64,000 bases of DNA from Streptomyces sp. A 4/2 (GCF_940670765.1 NZ_CALNVW010000037.1:171911-235910); one strand, 5' to 3'; positions 51,778 through 60,905 are shown, counted from the first letter of the stretch. Notes: generated by a model not told the origin, from the letters alone. Numbers and translations are program-made.

Positions 51778-53034
51778 ATGAGCCACGCACCTCGATTCCG
51801 TACGGTCCTGAGCTGCACACTGCTGGTCGTGTCCCTGGGGGCGACGGCGACCGCGTGCGGCGGCTCCCCCAACAATCCGCTCTCCGCGCCGCCGTACAAC
51901 GCCGCCGACGACATCTCGTTCAGCGGCCCCGGCGGCAGCGGCAAGGTGGACCCGGACAAGCCGCTCGAAGTCACCTCCAAGGATGACGGCGGTCGCATCA
52001 CCGATGTGACCGCCTCGGACAGCACAGGACGCCAACTGGCGGGCGAACTCTCGGCGGACGGCAGCAGGTGGCACAGCACGGCCCCGCTGGCCGCAGGCGC
52101 GCACTACACGGTGCGCGTCGCCACCGAGGACGAGGACGGCTCGCCGGGCGCGAAGACGACCACGTTCGACACGGCTCCCGCCGCCGACCGGCTCAACGTC
52201 ACCTTCGGGCCCAAGGCGGGCGAGTACGGCGTCGGACAGCCCGTCACCGCCCAACTCAGCGCCCCGGTCAAGGACAAGGCCGCCAGGGCCCAGGTCGAGC
52301 GTGCCCTGAAGGTCGACTCGGTACCGTCCGTCGAAGGCGCCTGGTACTGGGTGGACAGCAAGACGCTGCACTACCGCCCGAAGGAGTACTGGCCCGCACA
52401 CGCCACGATCGACGTGCACAGCAACCTGAACGGGATAAAAGTGGCGGGCAAGCTCTACGGCGGCGACGCCAAGCCGCTCAAGCTGACCACCGGCGACCGC
52501 CTCGTGGCCGTCACGGACGCGTCGTCGCACGAAATGACGGTCACCCGCAACGGCGAAGTGATCAACACCATTCCGGTGACCACCGGCAAGGCGGGCTTCT
52601 CCACCCGCAACGGCGTCAAGGTCGTGCTGGGCAAGCAGTACTTCGTACGCATGACCAGCGCCAGCATCGGTATCGCCGCCGGGAGTTCGGACTCGTACGA
52701 CCTGCCGGTCTACTACGCGACACAGGTCACACTGAGCGGGGAGTACGTCCACGCCGCGCCGTGGTCCGTGGGCTCGCAGGGGAGTGCCAACACCAGCCAC
52801 GGCTGCACCGGGATGAGCACGGACAACGCCTCCTGGTTCTTCAGCCACGTGCGCCAGGGCGACATCGTCGACGTCGTCGGCAGCGACGGCGACACGATGA
52901 CGCCGTTCGACAACGGCTTCGGGGACTGGAACGTGTCCTGGGCCAAGTGGGCCAAGGGCAGCGCGCTGACGAACGGCAAGCAGGTGCCCGCCGCACCCGC
53001 GGAAACGGCCCGGCTGCGGCCCGCCGCGTTCTGA
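51778..53034 (+). CDS. L,D-transpeptidase (YkuD family) lipoprotein with Ig-like domain
   Basis: 418 residues. The N-terminus is a lipoprotein signal (TLLVVSLGATATACGGS), so the enzyme is tethered to the outer membrane face. Ig-like repeats occupy about 55-235 (as in mycobacterial Ldts). The catalytic YkuD domain at about 240-380 carries the active-site sequence HAAPWSVGSQG followed by SHGCTGMSTDNA with the nucleophilic Cys. It makes 3-3 crosslinks in peptidoglycan and would resist beta-lactams. The start could be the GTG at 51772 or ATG at 51778. Confidence 0.94.
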   Translation: MSHAPRFRTVLSCTLLVVSLGATATACGGSPNNPLSAPPYNAADDISFSGPGGSGKVDPDKPLEVTSKDDGGRITDVTASDSTGRQLAGELSADGSRWHSTAPLAAGAHYTVRVATEDEDGSPGAKTTTFDTAPAADRLNVTFGPKAGEYGVGQPVTAQLSAPVKDKAARAQVERALKVDSVPSVEGAWYWVDSKTLHYRPKEYWPAHATIDVHSNLNGIKVAGKLYGGDAKPLKLTTGDRLVAVTDASSHEMTVTRNGEVINTIPVTTGKAGFSTRNGVKVVLGKQYFVRMTSASIGIAAGSSDSYDLPVYYATQVTLSGEYVHAAPWSVGSQGSANTSHGCTGMSTDNASWFFSHVRQGDIVDVVGSDGDTMTPFDNGFGDWNVSWAKWAKGSALTNGKQVPAAPAETARLRPAAF

Positions 53035-53080
53035 CGGGAGCCGACGCGCGGTTCCGCGGGAGCGGTCCGCCGCGGCCGGG

Positions 53081-53497
53081 TCAGGACCCCGTGGCGACGG
53101 TGCCGGCGGCGAGCCTGCTGCGGATCAGAGCGGCCAGCGTGCCCGCGAACTCCACCGGCTCCACCGGAAGTGTCGCCGCGGCGTCCGCGCGGCTCCAGGT
53201 GGCCAGCCAGGCGTCCTGGGGGCGGCCCATCAGCAGCAGCACGGGCGGGCACCGGAAGATCTCGTCCTTGATCTGCCGGCAGACCCCCATACCTCCCGCG
53301 GGGACCGACTCGCCGTCCAGCACGCAGACATCGATCCCACCGTTGTCCAGGGCCTTGAGCACCGCGTCGAGCGTCGCGCACTCCAGGTACTGCACCGGCG
53401 GCACGTCCGAGGCCGGCCGCCGGCCCGCGGCGAGCCGTACCTGCTCACGGGTGTTCGCGTCGTCGCTGTAGACCAGGACCGTGGCGCTCGGCTGCAT
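53081..53497 (-). CDS. Receiver-like protein without a clear phospho-Asp
   Basis: 138 residues. The fold pattern is that of a response-regulator receiver (VLVYSDDANTREQVRLAAGR, an acidic strand IDVCVLDGESVPAGGMGVCR, then VLLLMGRPQDAW). The Asp in VCVLDGE is at the usual phosphorylation place, but the conserved Lys is not seen near LPVEPVEF. It may be an atypical receiver or protein-interaction domain. The ATG at 53497 follows CGGAGG. It faces away from ctaE and may be co-regulated with it. Confidence 0.78.
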   Translation of the reverse strand: MQPSATVLVYSDDANTREQVRLAAGRRPASDVPPVQYLECATLDAVLKALDNGGIDVCVLDGESVPAGGMGVCRQIKDEIFRCPPVLLLMGRPQDAWLATWSRADAAATLPVEPVEFAGTLAALIRSRLAAGTVATGS

Positions 53498-53670
53498 TGT
53501 TCCTCCGTGACGGCTGTTTCGGGGACTGCGGGGCTTCGACCTTGGCGCGGATGCTACTCCGTCCGACACCCCGTCAACACCGTTACGGACCGCCTCGCGC
53601 TGGGCCGTTCGAGCTGGACACGAGGGGCTGACACACCGAACGGCACCCCCCAGGGTGAGGGCGGGATAAG

Positions 53671-53691
53671 CGACCGACATAATGTCGGTCG
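53671..53691. promoter_or_regulatory. Palindrome over the ctaE start with a -10-like core
   Basis: CGACCGACAT, one A, ATGTCGGTCG: a perfect 10-bp inverted repeat. Its centre, CATAAT, has the form of a -10 box. The ctaE ATG (53682) lies inside the palindrome and a GTG in the same frame starts at 53691, seven bases after the -10, as expected for a leaderless transcript. A repressor bound here would block transcription. Confidence 0.6.
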
Positions 53692-54302
53692 TGGCGACAG
53701 CAACGACAGTAGAAACCGGGCACGCGCACCCGTCGGTCAATCGGCCGAACCTCACCAGCGTCGGAACCATCATCTGGTTGAGTTCCGAGCTGATGTTCTT
53801 CGCGGCCCTCTTCGCGATGTACTTCACCCTGCGATCGGTGACGGGTCCCGAGCACTGGAAGGAAATGGCGTCCTCGCTGAACGTTCCTTTCTCGGCGACG
53901 AACACCACGATCCTGGTGCTCTCTTCTCTCACCTGCCAGCTCGGCGTGTTCGCCGCCGAGCGGGGCGATGTGAAGAAGCTCCGCACGTGGTTCATGATCA
54001 CGTTCGTGATGGGTGCGATCTTCATCGGAGGCCAGATCTTCGAGTACACCGACCTGGTGAAGAAGGACGGCCTTTCGCTGTCCTCCGACCCGTACGGTTC
54101 GGTGTTCTACCTGACCACCGGCTTCCACGGCATGCATGTGACAGGCGGTCTCATCGCCTTCCTGTTCGTTCTGGGCAGGACATACGCGGCCAAGAGATTC
54201 ACGCACCACCAGGCAACCGCCGCCATCGTCGTGTCCTATTACTGGCACTTCGTCGATGTCGTCTGGATCGGCCTCTTCGCGACGATCTACCTCATCAAGT
54301 AA
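53682..54302 (+). CDS. ctaE: Cytochrome c oxidase subunit III
   Basis: 206 residues with five membrane helices, typical for the short actinobacterial subunit III (VGTIIWLSSELMFFAALFAM, TTILVLSSLTCQLGVFAA, TWFMITFVMGAIFIGGQIFE, GFHGMHVTGGLIAFLFVLG, SYYWHFVDVVWIGLFATIYL). The GFHGMHVTGG and WHFVDVVWI motifs are diagnostic. No good ribosome-binding site lies before the ATG at 53682; the GTG at 53691 is an alternative leaderless start and removes only three residues. qcrCAB follow in the same direction. Confidence 0.95.
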   Translation: MSVVATATTVETGHAHPSVNRPNLTSVGTIIWLSSELMFFAALFAMYFTLRSVTGPEHWKEMASSLNVPFSATNTTILVLSSLTCQLGVFAAERGDVKKLRTWFMITFVMGAIFIGGQIFEYTDLVKKDGLSLSSDPYGSVFYLTTGFHGMHVTGGLIAFLFVLGRTYAAKRFTHHQATAAIVVSYYWHFVDVVWIGLFATIYLIK

Positions 54303-54367
54303 TCGGGCCCGACGCCCCACTCATCCAGCAAGCACCGACGCAGAAGATCCTGACACCGGGGTAATCC

Positions 54368-55177
54368 GTGAAAAAGCTCTCCGCACGACGACGCCACCCG
54401 TTGGCGGCGGTCGTCGTCCTACTCCTCGCGCTGGCGGCCACCGGGGGGCTGTATGCCGCGTTCGCGCCTGCGGGCAAGGCGCAGGCCGACGAAGCCTCCC
54501 AGTCCCTCGCCATCACTGAGGGCAAGAAGCTCTTCTCCGTGGGCTGCGCAAGCTGCCACGGAATGGGAGGCCAAGGCTCGTCCGACGGGCCGCCCCTGGT
54601 CGGCGTCGGCTCCGCCGCCGTCGACTTCCAGGTGGGCACCGGCCGTATGCCGGCCCAGCAGCCCGGCGCCCAGGTGCCGAAGAAGAAGGTCATCTACTCG
54701 CAGGCCGAGATCGACCAGCTCGCCGGGTACGTGGCTTCCCTCGGCGCGGGCCCCATCGCGCCGACCGCGAAGCAGTACAGCGACCAGGGCGCCGACATCG
54801 CACGCGGTGGCGAGCTCTTCCGCACCAACTGCGCCCAGTGCCACAACTTCACGGGTGAGGGCGGCGCGCTGACACACGGCAAGTACGCCCCCAGCCTTGC
54901 AGGCGTGGACCCGAAGCACATCTACGAGGCCATGCAGAGTGGCCCGCAGAGCATGCCGTCCTTCCCCGACACCACGATGCCGGAGAAGAGCAAGCAGGAC
55001 ATCATCGCGTACGTCAAGACCGTCAACGGCGACGAGTCCGAGAGCCCCGGTGGCCTCAAGCTGGGCGGGCTCGGTCCGGTCAGCGAGGGCCTGTTCGGCT
55101 GGATCTTCGGACTCGGTGCACTGATCGCAGTTGCCATCTGGGTCGCGGCCCACACCGCTAAGGCCAAGAAGTCATGA
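54368..55177 (+). CDS. qcrC: Diheme cytochrome c subunit of the bcc complex
   Basis: 269 residues. An N-terminal membrane helix (LAAVVVLLLALAATGGLYAA) anchors two c-type cytochrome domains with CASCH (about residue 60) and CAQCH (about 158). A C-terminal helix (GWIFGLGALIAVAIWVAA) finishes the protein. In actinobacteria QcrC replaces soluble cytochrome c and carries electrons directly to CtaC. The GTG at 54368 has GGGG six bases upstream. Its stop overlaps the ATG of qcrA (ATGA). Confidence 0.97.
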   Translation: MKKLSARRRHPLAAVVVLLLALAATGGLYAAFAPAGKAQADEASQSLAITEGKKLFSVGCASCHGMGGQGSSDGPPLVGVGSAAVDFQVGTGRMPAQQPGAQVPKKKVIYSQAEIDQLAGYVASLGAGPIAPTAKQYSDQGADIARGGELFRTNCAQCHNFTGEGGALTHGKYAPSLAGVDPKHIYEAMQSGPQSMPSFPDTTMPEKSKQDIIAYVKTVNGDESESPGGLKLGGLGPVSEGLFGWIFGLGALIAVAIWVAAHTAKAKKS

Positions 55178-56226
55178 GTAGCCAAGAGAATTCCGAAGAG
55201 ATCCTGCCGAGTAAGCAGGAGGCCGCGCACGGCGCGGTGGAGCACGCGGACGATCCGTTCGCCGACCCGGGAATGCCGGCCCACAAGCCGCGCATCCAGG
55301 ACATCGACGAGCGGGCCGCCAAGCGCTCCGAGCGCGTGGTCGCCTTCCTGTTCACGCTCTCGATGCTGGCGACGATCGCGTTCATCGCGTCCTACGTGAT
55401 CTTCCCGGTCGACAAGATCGTCTTCATCTTCCCGTTCGGGCACGTGAGCGCCCTCAACTTCTCCCTGGGTCTGACCCTGGGTGTGGCGCTCTTCACCATC
55501 GGCGCGGGCGCGGTCCACTGGGCCCGCACGCTGATGTCGGACGTCGAGACGGCGGCCGACCGCCACCCGATCGAGGCCGAGCCCGAGGTCAAGGCGCAGG
55601 TCCTGGCGGACTTCGCGGCAGGTGCCGCCGAGTCCGGCTTCGGCCGCCGCAAGCTGATCCGCAACACGCTGTTCGGCGCGATGGCCATGGTGCCGCTCGC
55701 CGGTGTGGTGCTGCTGCGCGACCTCGGCCCGCTGCCGGAGAAGAAGCTCCGCGAGACGCTGTGGAACCGCGGCAAGGTGCTCATCAACATGAACACCAAT
55801 GAGCCGCTGCGTCCCGAGGACGTGGCCGTCGGTTCGCTGACGTTCGCCATGCCCGAGGGCCTCGAGGAGAGCGACGAGGACTTCCAGACGCAGATCGCCA
55901 AGGCTGCCCTGATGATCGTCCGTATCCAGCCGGAGAACATCAAGGACAAGAAGGAGCGCGAGTGGGCCCACGACGGCATCGTCGCGTTCTCGAAGATCTG
56001 CACCCACGTCGGCTGCCCGATCAGCCTGTACGAGCAGCAGACGCACCACGTGCTCTGCCCGTGCCACCAGTCCACCTTCGACCTGTCCGACGGCGCCCGC
56101 GTCATCTTCGGCCCGGCCGGCCACGCCCTGCCGCAGCTGCGGATCGGTGTGAACGGCGAGGGTAACCTCGAAGCGCTCGGCGACTTCGCAGAGCCCGTCG
56201 GTCCTGCCTTCTGGGAGCGCGGATGA
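55174..56226 (+). CDS. qcrA: Rieske iron-sulfur subunit of the bcc complex
   Basis: 350 residues. Three membrane helices (VVAFLFTLSMLATIAFIASY, LNFSLGLTLGVALFTIGAGA and LFGAMAMVPLAGVVLL) precede the Rieske domain, as in actinobacterial QcrA but unlike single-helix mitochondrial forms. The 2Fe-2S ligands are CTHVGC and CPCHQSTF. A long cytoplasmic N-terminus (AAHGAVEHADDPFADPGMPA) is rich in acidic residues. The ATG overlaps the qcrC stop, and the gene's own stop overlaps qcrB as ATGA. Confidence 0.97.
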   Translation: MSSQENSEEILPSKQEAAHGAVEHADDPFADPGMPAHKPRIQDIDERAAKRSERVVAFLFTLSMLATIAFIASYVIFPVDKIVFIFPFGHVSALNFSLGLTLGVALFTIGAGAVHWARTLMSDVETAADRHPIEAEPEVKAQVLADFAAGAAESGFGRRKLIRNTLFGAMAMVPLAGVVLLRDLGPLPEKKLRETLWNRGKVLINMNTNEPLRPEDVAVGSLTFAMPEGLEESDEDFQTQIAKAALMIVRIQPENIKDKKEREWAHDGIVAFSKICTHVGCPISLYEQQTHHVLCPCHQSTFDLSDGARVIFGPAGHALPQLRIGVNGEGNLEALGDFAEPVGPAFWERG

Positions 56227-57848
56227 GCACCGTGACGGATACACAGCGCAAGGCGCCCGCCGGCGAGCGGGTGGCCGACTGGGCGGACGGCCGCCTGGGC
56301 ATCTACGGCCTGGCCAAGGCCAACATGCGCAAGATCTTCCCGGACCACTGGTCCTTCATGCTCGGGGAGATCTGCCTCTACAGCTTCATCATCATCATCC
56401 TCACGGGTGTCTATCTGACGCTGTTCTTCCACCCGAGCATGAACGAGGTCGTCTACGACGGCCCGTACGTGCCGCTCCAGGGCATCCGGGTGTCCGAGGC
56501 CTTCGCCTCGACGATGAACATCAGCTTCGGGGTCCGCGGCGGTCTGCTCATCCGGCAGATCCACCACTGGGCCGCGCTGATCTTCCTCGCGGGCATGCTC
56601 GTGCACATGATGCGGGTGTTCTTCACGGGCGCGTTCCGCAAGCCGCGTGAGATCAACTGGCTGTTCGGCTTCCTGCTGCTGGTGCTGGGTATGTTCACCG
56701 GCTTCACCGGCTACTCGCTCCCGGACGACCTGCTCTCCGGTACGGGTGTGCGGTTCATGGAGGGCGTCATGCTCTCCATCCCGATCGTCGGCTCGTACGC
56801 GTCGATGTTCCTGTACGGCGGGGAGTTCCCCGGCGGTGACTTCGTCGCCCGGTTCTACTCGGTCCACGTGCTGCTGCTGCCGGGCATCATGCTCGGCCTG
56901 CTGGTCGGCCACTTGATCCTGGTCTTCTACCACAAGCACACGCAGTTCGCGGGCCCCGGCAAGACCAACAAGAACGTCGTCGGCATGCCGCTGCTGCCGG
57001 TCTACATGGCCAAGGCCGGAGGCTTCTTCTTCCTGGTCTTCGGTGTCATCGCGGCCATCGCGGCGATCGCCTCGATCAACCCGATCTGGGACATCGGCCC
57101 GTACCGGCCCGACCAGGTGTCGACCGGCGCCCAGCCCGACTGGTACATGGGATTCTCCGAGGGTCTCGTCCGCATCATGCCGGGCTGGGAGATCAACGCC
57201 TGGGGTCACACACTCGTCCTGGGTGTGTTCATCCCGATCGTGGTCTTCCCGCTGGTCCTGGCGGCCATCGGTGTCTACCCGTTCATCGAGTCCTGGATCA
57301 CCGGCGACAAGCGCGAGCACCACATCCTGGACCGCCCGCGCAACGCCCCGACCCGTACCGGCCTCGGCGTCGCCTGGATCACGCTGTACCTGATCCTGCT
57401 CGTCGGTGGCGGCAACGACCTCTGGGCGACGCACTTCGAACTGTCGATCAACGCGATCACCTGGTTCGTCCGGATCGGAATGTTCGTCGGACCGGTCATC
57501 GCGTTCATCGTCACCAAGCGGTTCTGCCTCGGCCTCCAGCGTCGCGACAAGGAGAAGGTGCTGCACGGACGCGAGTCCGGCATCATCAAGCGCCTGCCGC
57601 ACGGTGAGTTCGTCGAGGTGCACGAGCCGCTCGCCCCGGAGGCGCTGCACACGCTCACCGCGCACGAGCAGTACCAGCCGCTCGAAATCGGCCCCGAGGT
57701 CGACGAGAACGGTGTCGCGCGCAAGATCTCGCGTCTGACCAAGCTGCGCGCCAAGCTGAACAAGGGCTACTACGGCGAGCACAGCCAGATCGAGAAGCCC
57801 ACCGCCGACGAGTACAAGGAGATCACCAGCGGCCACGGCCATCACTGA
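56223..57848 (+). CDS. qcrB: Cytochrome b subunit of the bcc complex
   Basis: 541 residues. The cytochrome b fold with its heme-ligand histidines is visible in RQIHHWAALIFLAGMLVHMM and YSVHVLLLPGIMLGLLVGHL. The quinol-site PDWYMGF motif lies in STGAQPDWYMGFSEGLVRIM. A C-terminal extension of more than 100 residues, with charged sequence (GREHHIL-like) and a membrane stretch, is normal in actinobacteria. Together with QcrC and QcrA it oxidises menaquinol. A terminator follows. Confidence 0.97.
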   Translation: MSTVTDTQRKAPAGERVADWADGRLGIYGLAKANMRKIFPDHWSFMLGEICLYSFIIIILTGVYLTLFFHPSMNEVVYDGPYVPLQGIRVSEAFASTMNISFGVRGGLLIRQIHHWAALIFLAGMLVHMMRVFFTGAFRKPREINWLFGFLLLVLGMFTGFTGYSLPDDLLSGTGVRFMEGVMLSIPIVGSYASMFLYGGEFPGGDFVARFYSVHVLLLPGIMLGLLVGHLILVFYHKHTQFAGPGKTNKNVVGMPLLPVYMAKAGGFFFLVFGVIAAIAAIASINPIWDIGPYRPDQVSTGAQPDWYMGFSEGLVRIMPGWEINAWGHTLVLGVFIPIVVFPLVLAAIGVYPFIESWITGDKREHHILDRPRNAPTRTGLGVAWITLYLILLVGGGNDLWATHFELSINAITWFVRIGMFVGPVIAFIVTKRFCLGLQRRDKEKVLHGRESGIIKRLPHGEFVEVHEPLAPEALHTLTAHEQYQPLEIGPEVDENGVARKISRLTKLRAKLNKGYYGEHSQIEKPTADEYKEITSGHGHH

Positions 57849-57882
57849 TCACCTGACCGACTGAACACAGTCGCCACAGCAG

Positions 57883-57911
57883 GAGCCCCGTCCAGCGCAT
57901 GGACGGGGCTC
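57883..57911 (+). terminator. Terminator after qcrB
   Basis: A perfect 12-bp stem (57883-57894 with 57900-57911) closing a 5-base loop, 34 bp past the qcrB stop, followed by TTCG. Confidence 0.82.
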
Positions 57912-57977
57912 TTCGCGGTCTCCGGGGCTGGATAAGGTAGCGGTATCCCTATTCGGCTGTGGACCCAGGAGCGGACC

Positions 57978-59042
57978 ATGAACGTTGTGACCCCGGCAGG
58001 CGGCGACAGCGTGGCGGCATTCTCCTGGCCGGGCGTACTGGACTCATTGCTGGGCGGCACCGACCAGAGCGCGGACGCCACCGCCTGGGCGATGGACCGC
58101 ATCATGAGCGGCGAGGCGACCGACGCGCAGATCGCCGGTTTCGCCGTGGCGCTGCGGGCCAAGGGCGAGACGGTCGCGGAGATCAGCGGTCTCGTCCGGG
58201 CGATGTACGAGCACGCCAGGCTGATCGAGGTACCCGGCCCGAGCGTGGACATCGTCGGGACCGGCGGCGACAGCGCGAGGACGGTGAACATCTCGACCAT
58301 GTCGTCCATCGTGGTGGCGGGCACCGGCGCGAAGGTCGTCAAGCACGGCAACCGCGCGGCGTCGTCGGCGAGCGGGTCCTCCGACGTGCTGGAGAAGCTC
58401 GGGGTCAACCTCCAGCTGACGCCGGAGCGGGTCGTCGAGGTCGCGGAGGAGGCGGGCATCACCTTCTGCTTCGCGGTGAAGTTCCACCCGGCGCTGCGGT
58501 ACGTGGCAGCCGCGCGGAAGGAGCTGGGCATCCGGACCACCTTCAACTTCCTCGGCCCGCTCACCAATCCGGCGAAGGTACGGGCGCAGGCGACCGGCGT
58601 CGCCGATGCCCGGATGGCGCCGATCATCGCGGGCGTGCTGGCCGAGCGGGGCTCCTCCGCGCTGGTGTTCCGGGGCGACGACGGGCTCGACGAACTGACC
58701 ACCACCGCCACGTCGAAGGTGTGGACGGTGGCGGACGGCACCGTCCACGAGGAGCCCTTCGACCCGCGCGACGTGGGCATCGGCCTGGTCCCGGTGGAGG
58801 CGTTGCGCGGCGGGGACCCCTCGTACAACGCCGATGTCGCCCGGCGGCTGCTCGCGGGTGAGGGCGGTCCGGTACGGGACGCTGTTCTGCTCAACTCGGC
58901 GGCGGCGCTGGTCGCGCTGCATCCGGGCGGGGGATCGCTCGACGAGCGGATCGCCGCGGGGATCGCCCGCGCCGCCGAGTCGATCGACTCGGGAGCGGCC
59001 GGCCGGGCCCTGGAACGCTGGGTCACGGCCAGCAACGCCTGA
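57978..59042 (+). CDS. trpD: Anthranilate phosphoribosyltransferase
   Basis: 354 residues. Transfers phosphoribose to anthranilate in tryptophan synthesis. The PRPP site is VDIVGTGGDSARTVNISTMS and KHGNRAASSASGSSDVLEKL. FCFAVKFHPALRYVAAARKE and TTFNFLGPLTNPAKVRAQ are further family blocks. The ATG at 57978 has AGGAG nine bases before it, and GGATAAGGTAG at about 57930 may supply the -10. It stands as a single gene, apart from the other trp genes. Confidence 0.97.
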   Translation: MNVVTPAGGDSVAAFSWPGVLDSLLGGTDQSADATAWAMDRIMSGEATDAQIAGFAVALRAKGETVAEISGLVRAMYEHARLIEVPGPSVDIVGTGGDSARTVNISTMSSIVVAGTGAKVVKHGNRAASSASGSSDVLEKLGVNLQLTPERVVEVAEEAGITFCFAVKFHPALRYVAAARKELGIRTTFNFLGPLTNPAKVRAQATGVADARMAPIIAGVLAERGSSALVFRGDDGLDELTTTATSKVWTVADGTVHEEPFDPRDVGIGLVPVEALRGGDPSYNADVARRLLAGEGGPVRDAVLLNSAAALVALHPGGGSLDERIAAGIARAAESIDSGAAGRALERWVTASNA

Positions 59043-59197
59043 CTCCCGCTGTCCGCCACAACTCCCCGCGGGACAGCGGGTAGTTGTGGCGGTACGGCGC
59101 CCGTTCCGTTCGGGCGACGCGGGGTGCGGTTCACGCCGTTCGGTCTCAAGCCGTGGACTGCGCCTTGCGCGTCACCGTGCGTATGGCAAGATTCTCT

Positions 59198-59345
59198 TCA
59201 GGTCATGAGTGACAGCGACTACGGCCCCAGCCCGCTGTCCGGCAACCCTCCGTCCGTGGCGGGGTGCCCTGGGTGAAGACCAGGCCGCAGGCAGCGAAGT
59301 CTGCGGCAAGCGCGGATCCCTCGACAGGGATCCTGGTCGTCGAGG
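59198..59345 (+). promoter_or_regulatory. SAM-IV-type riboswitch
   Basis: The region reads GGTCATGAGTGACAGCG, a variable loop, CGCTGTCCGGCAACCCTCC, then GGCGGGGTGCCCTGGGTGAA and GACC. GACAGCG pairs perfectly with CGCTGTC (P2); GGTC pairs with the closing GACC (P1); and GGCAACC with GGGGTGCC forms the SAM-I/SAM-IV core. Downstream GCCGCAG-10-CTGCGGC makes the further stem typical of SAM-IV, followed by a GGATCCCT-4-AGGGATCC hairpin that could be the switching element. The order matches my memory of the actinobacterial SAM-IV motif (Rfam RF00634). It lies upstream of the class V aminotransferase gene. Confidence 0.83.
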
Positions 59346-59465
59346 GAGTTCTTCCGTGGTTCAGCGAATGCGATAGGGCAGTAGCCCTCTTTCCGCACAC
59401 CCTTTTCTGCACTGTTGCGTGTGGCACGCGCAGTGAATTCGCCTGCCCTTTTCCGGGAGTTCGTC

Positions 59466-60842
59466 ATGTCTGTCCCCACCGCTGCCGCCGACTCTGCCAT
59501 TTGTGCCCCTCTGCCCGTTCTGGGTGGAGATGTTCTTGTGCCGCTCGTGACCGGTGGCGAGGTGGCCTACGCCGCGCTCGACTACGCGGCGAGCGCCCCG
59601 GCCCTGCAGCGCGTCTGGGACGACGTCGCCGCGTACGCCCCGTACTACGGCAGCGTGCACCGCGGTGCCGGCTACCTCTCGCAGCTCTCCACCGACCTCT
59701 TCGAGAACAGCCGGGCCACCGTCGCCGAGTTCCTCGGCTGCCGCGAGGGCGACCAGGTCGTCTTCACCCGGTCGACCACCGACTCGCTCAATCTGCTGGC
59801 CGCGGTGGTCCCCGCCGACTGCGAGGTCTTCGTCTTCGAGACCGAGCACCACGCCTCACTGCTGCCGTGGCGCGACGCCGCGGTGACCTACCTCGACGCC
59901 CCCCGCACCCCGCAGCAGGCCGTCGCCACACTGGAGCGCGCGCTGGCCGCCCGTACCGCGGTGTCGCCCGGGGGTCAGGGCCCCGCGCTGGTCTGCGTGA
60001 CCGGCGCGTCGAACGTCACGGGCGAGCTGTGGCCGGTCAGGGAACTGGCCGCCGCCGCCCATGCGCACGGTGCGCGGATCGTGCTGGACGCCGCGCAGCT
60101 CGCGCCGCACCACCCCGTGGACATCGCCGAGCTGGACGTCGACTGGGTCGCCTTCTCCGGGCACAAGCTGTACGCGCCGTTCGGCTCCGGGGTCCTCGCC
60201 GGCCGCTCCGACTGGTTGCAGGACGCCGAGCCGTACCTCGCCGGTGGCGGTGCCTCGCGCAGGGTCGCCCGGCGCGGTGACGGCGGGGTGGACGTCGAGT
60301 GGCACACCACCGCGGCCCGCCACGAGGCAGGCTCGCCGAACGTCATCGGTGTCTACTCCATCGCCTCCGCCTGCAAGGCGCTCACCGAGGCGGGCTTCGA
60401 CTCGCTGGTGGCACGGGAGCAGTCGCTGGTCTCCAGGGTCCGCGCGGGGCTCGCCGAGGTGCCGGCGGTGAAGGTGCTCTCGCTCTTCGGCGACGAGGCG
60501 CCGCGCGTCGGGGTCATCTCGTTCGTGGTGGAGGGCTGGAACAGCTCGCACTTCGCGGCGGCGCTGTCGGCCGAGTACGGCATCGGGGTGCGCGACGGTC
60601 TCTTCTGCGCCCACCCGCTCGTACGGACCCTGCTCGGCAGCGACCCGCAGGACCAGGGCGAGTGCGGTGCGCCGGAGAGCGAGCCGGGCGAAACCTCCCT
60701 CAACGCCGTCCGGGTGAGCTTCGGCGCGGGCACGCCCGACGAGCACGTGGAGCGGTTCGTGACGGCGGTCAAGGAACTGGTCCGGGACGGCGCCCGCTGG
60801 AACTACCGCACCGAGGACGGCCGCTGCGTGCCGGCCGTCTGA
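59466..60842 (+). CDS. Class V aminotransferase / SufS-like cysteine desulfurase
   Basis: 458 residues. A PLP enzyme of the Csd/SufS group: Lys234 in FSGHKLYAPFG binds PLP, VFETEHHASLLPW carries the stacking His, and VRDGLFCAHPLV supplies a Cys at the SufS (type II) position. It probably removes sulfur from cysteine or a related thiol amino acid. It is preceded by a SAM-IV riboswitch, so it is likely to be turned down when SAM is plentiful, which supports a role in sulfur-amino-acid metabolism. The ATG at 59466 follows GGGAG. A terminator follows. Confidence 0.9.
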   Translation: MSVPTAAADSAICAPLPVLGGDVLVPLVTGGEVAYAALDYAASAPALQRVWDDVAAYAPYYGSVHRGAGYLSQLSTDLFENSRATVAEFLGCREGDQVVFTRSTTDSLNLLAAVVPADCEVFVFETEHHASLLPWRDAAVTYLDAPRTPQQAVATLERALAARTAVSPGGQGPALVCVTGASNVTGELWPVRELAAAAHAHGARIVLDAAQLAPHHPVDIAELDVDWVAFSGHKLYAPFGSGVLAGRSDWLQDAEPYLAGGGASRRVARRGDGGVDVEWHTTAARHEAGSPNVIGVYSIASACKALTEAGFDSLVAREQSLVSRVRAGLAEVPAVKVLSLFGDEAPRVGVISFVVEGWNSSHFAAALSAEYGIGVRDGLFCAHPLVRTLLGSDPQDQGECGAPESEPGETSLNAVRVSFGAGTPDEHVERFVTAVKELVRDGARWNYRTEDGRCVPAV

Positions 60843-60861
60843 CACACCGTCCGGCACATCG

Positions 60862-60905
60862 CGAAGCCCTGGAGCCCGTCCGGCCGGACGGGCTCCAGGG
60901 CTTCG
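60862..60905. terminator. Strong palindromic terminator
   Basis: A perfect 44-bp palindrome (22-bp arms at 60862-60883 and 60884-60905), followed by TTT. It lies 20 bp past the aminotransferase stop and faces the converging AsnC-domain gene. Confidence 0.88.

Noticed and set aside
59205..59276. A 23-codon ATG frame with a Cys near its end, ahead of the aminotransferase
   Set aside because: It lies entirely inside the riboswitch core, has no ribosome-binding site, and its sequence is explained by conserved RNA motifs.
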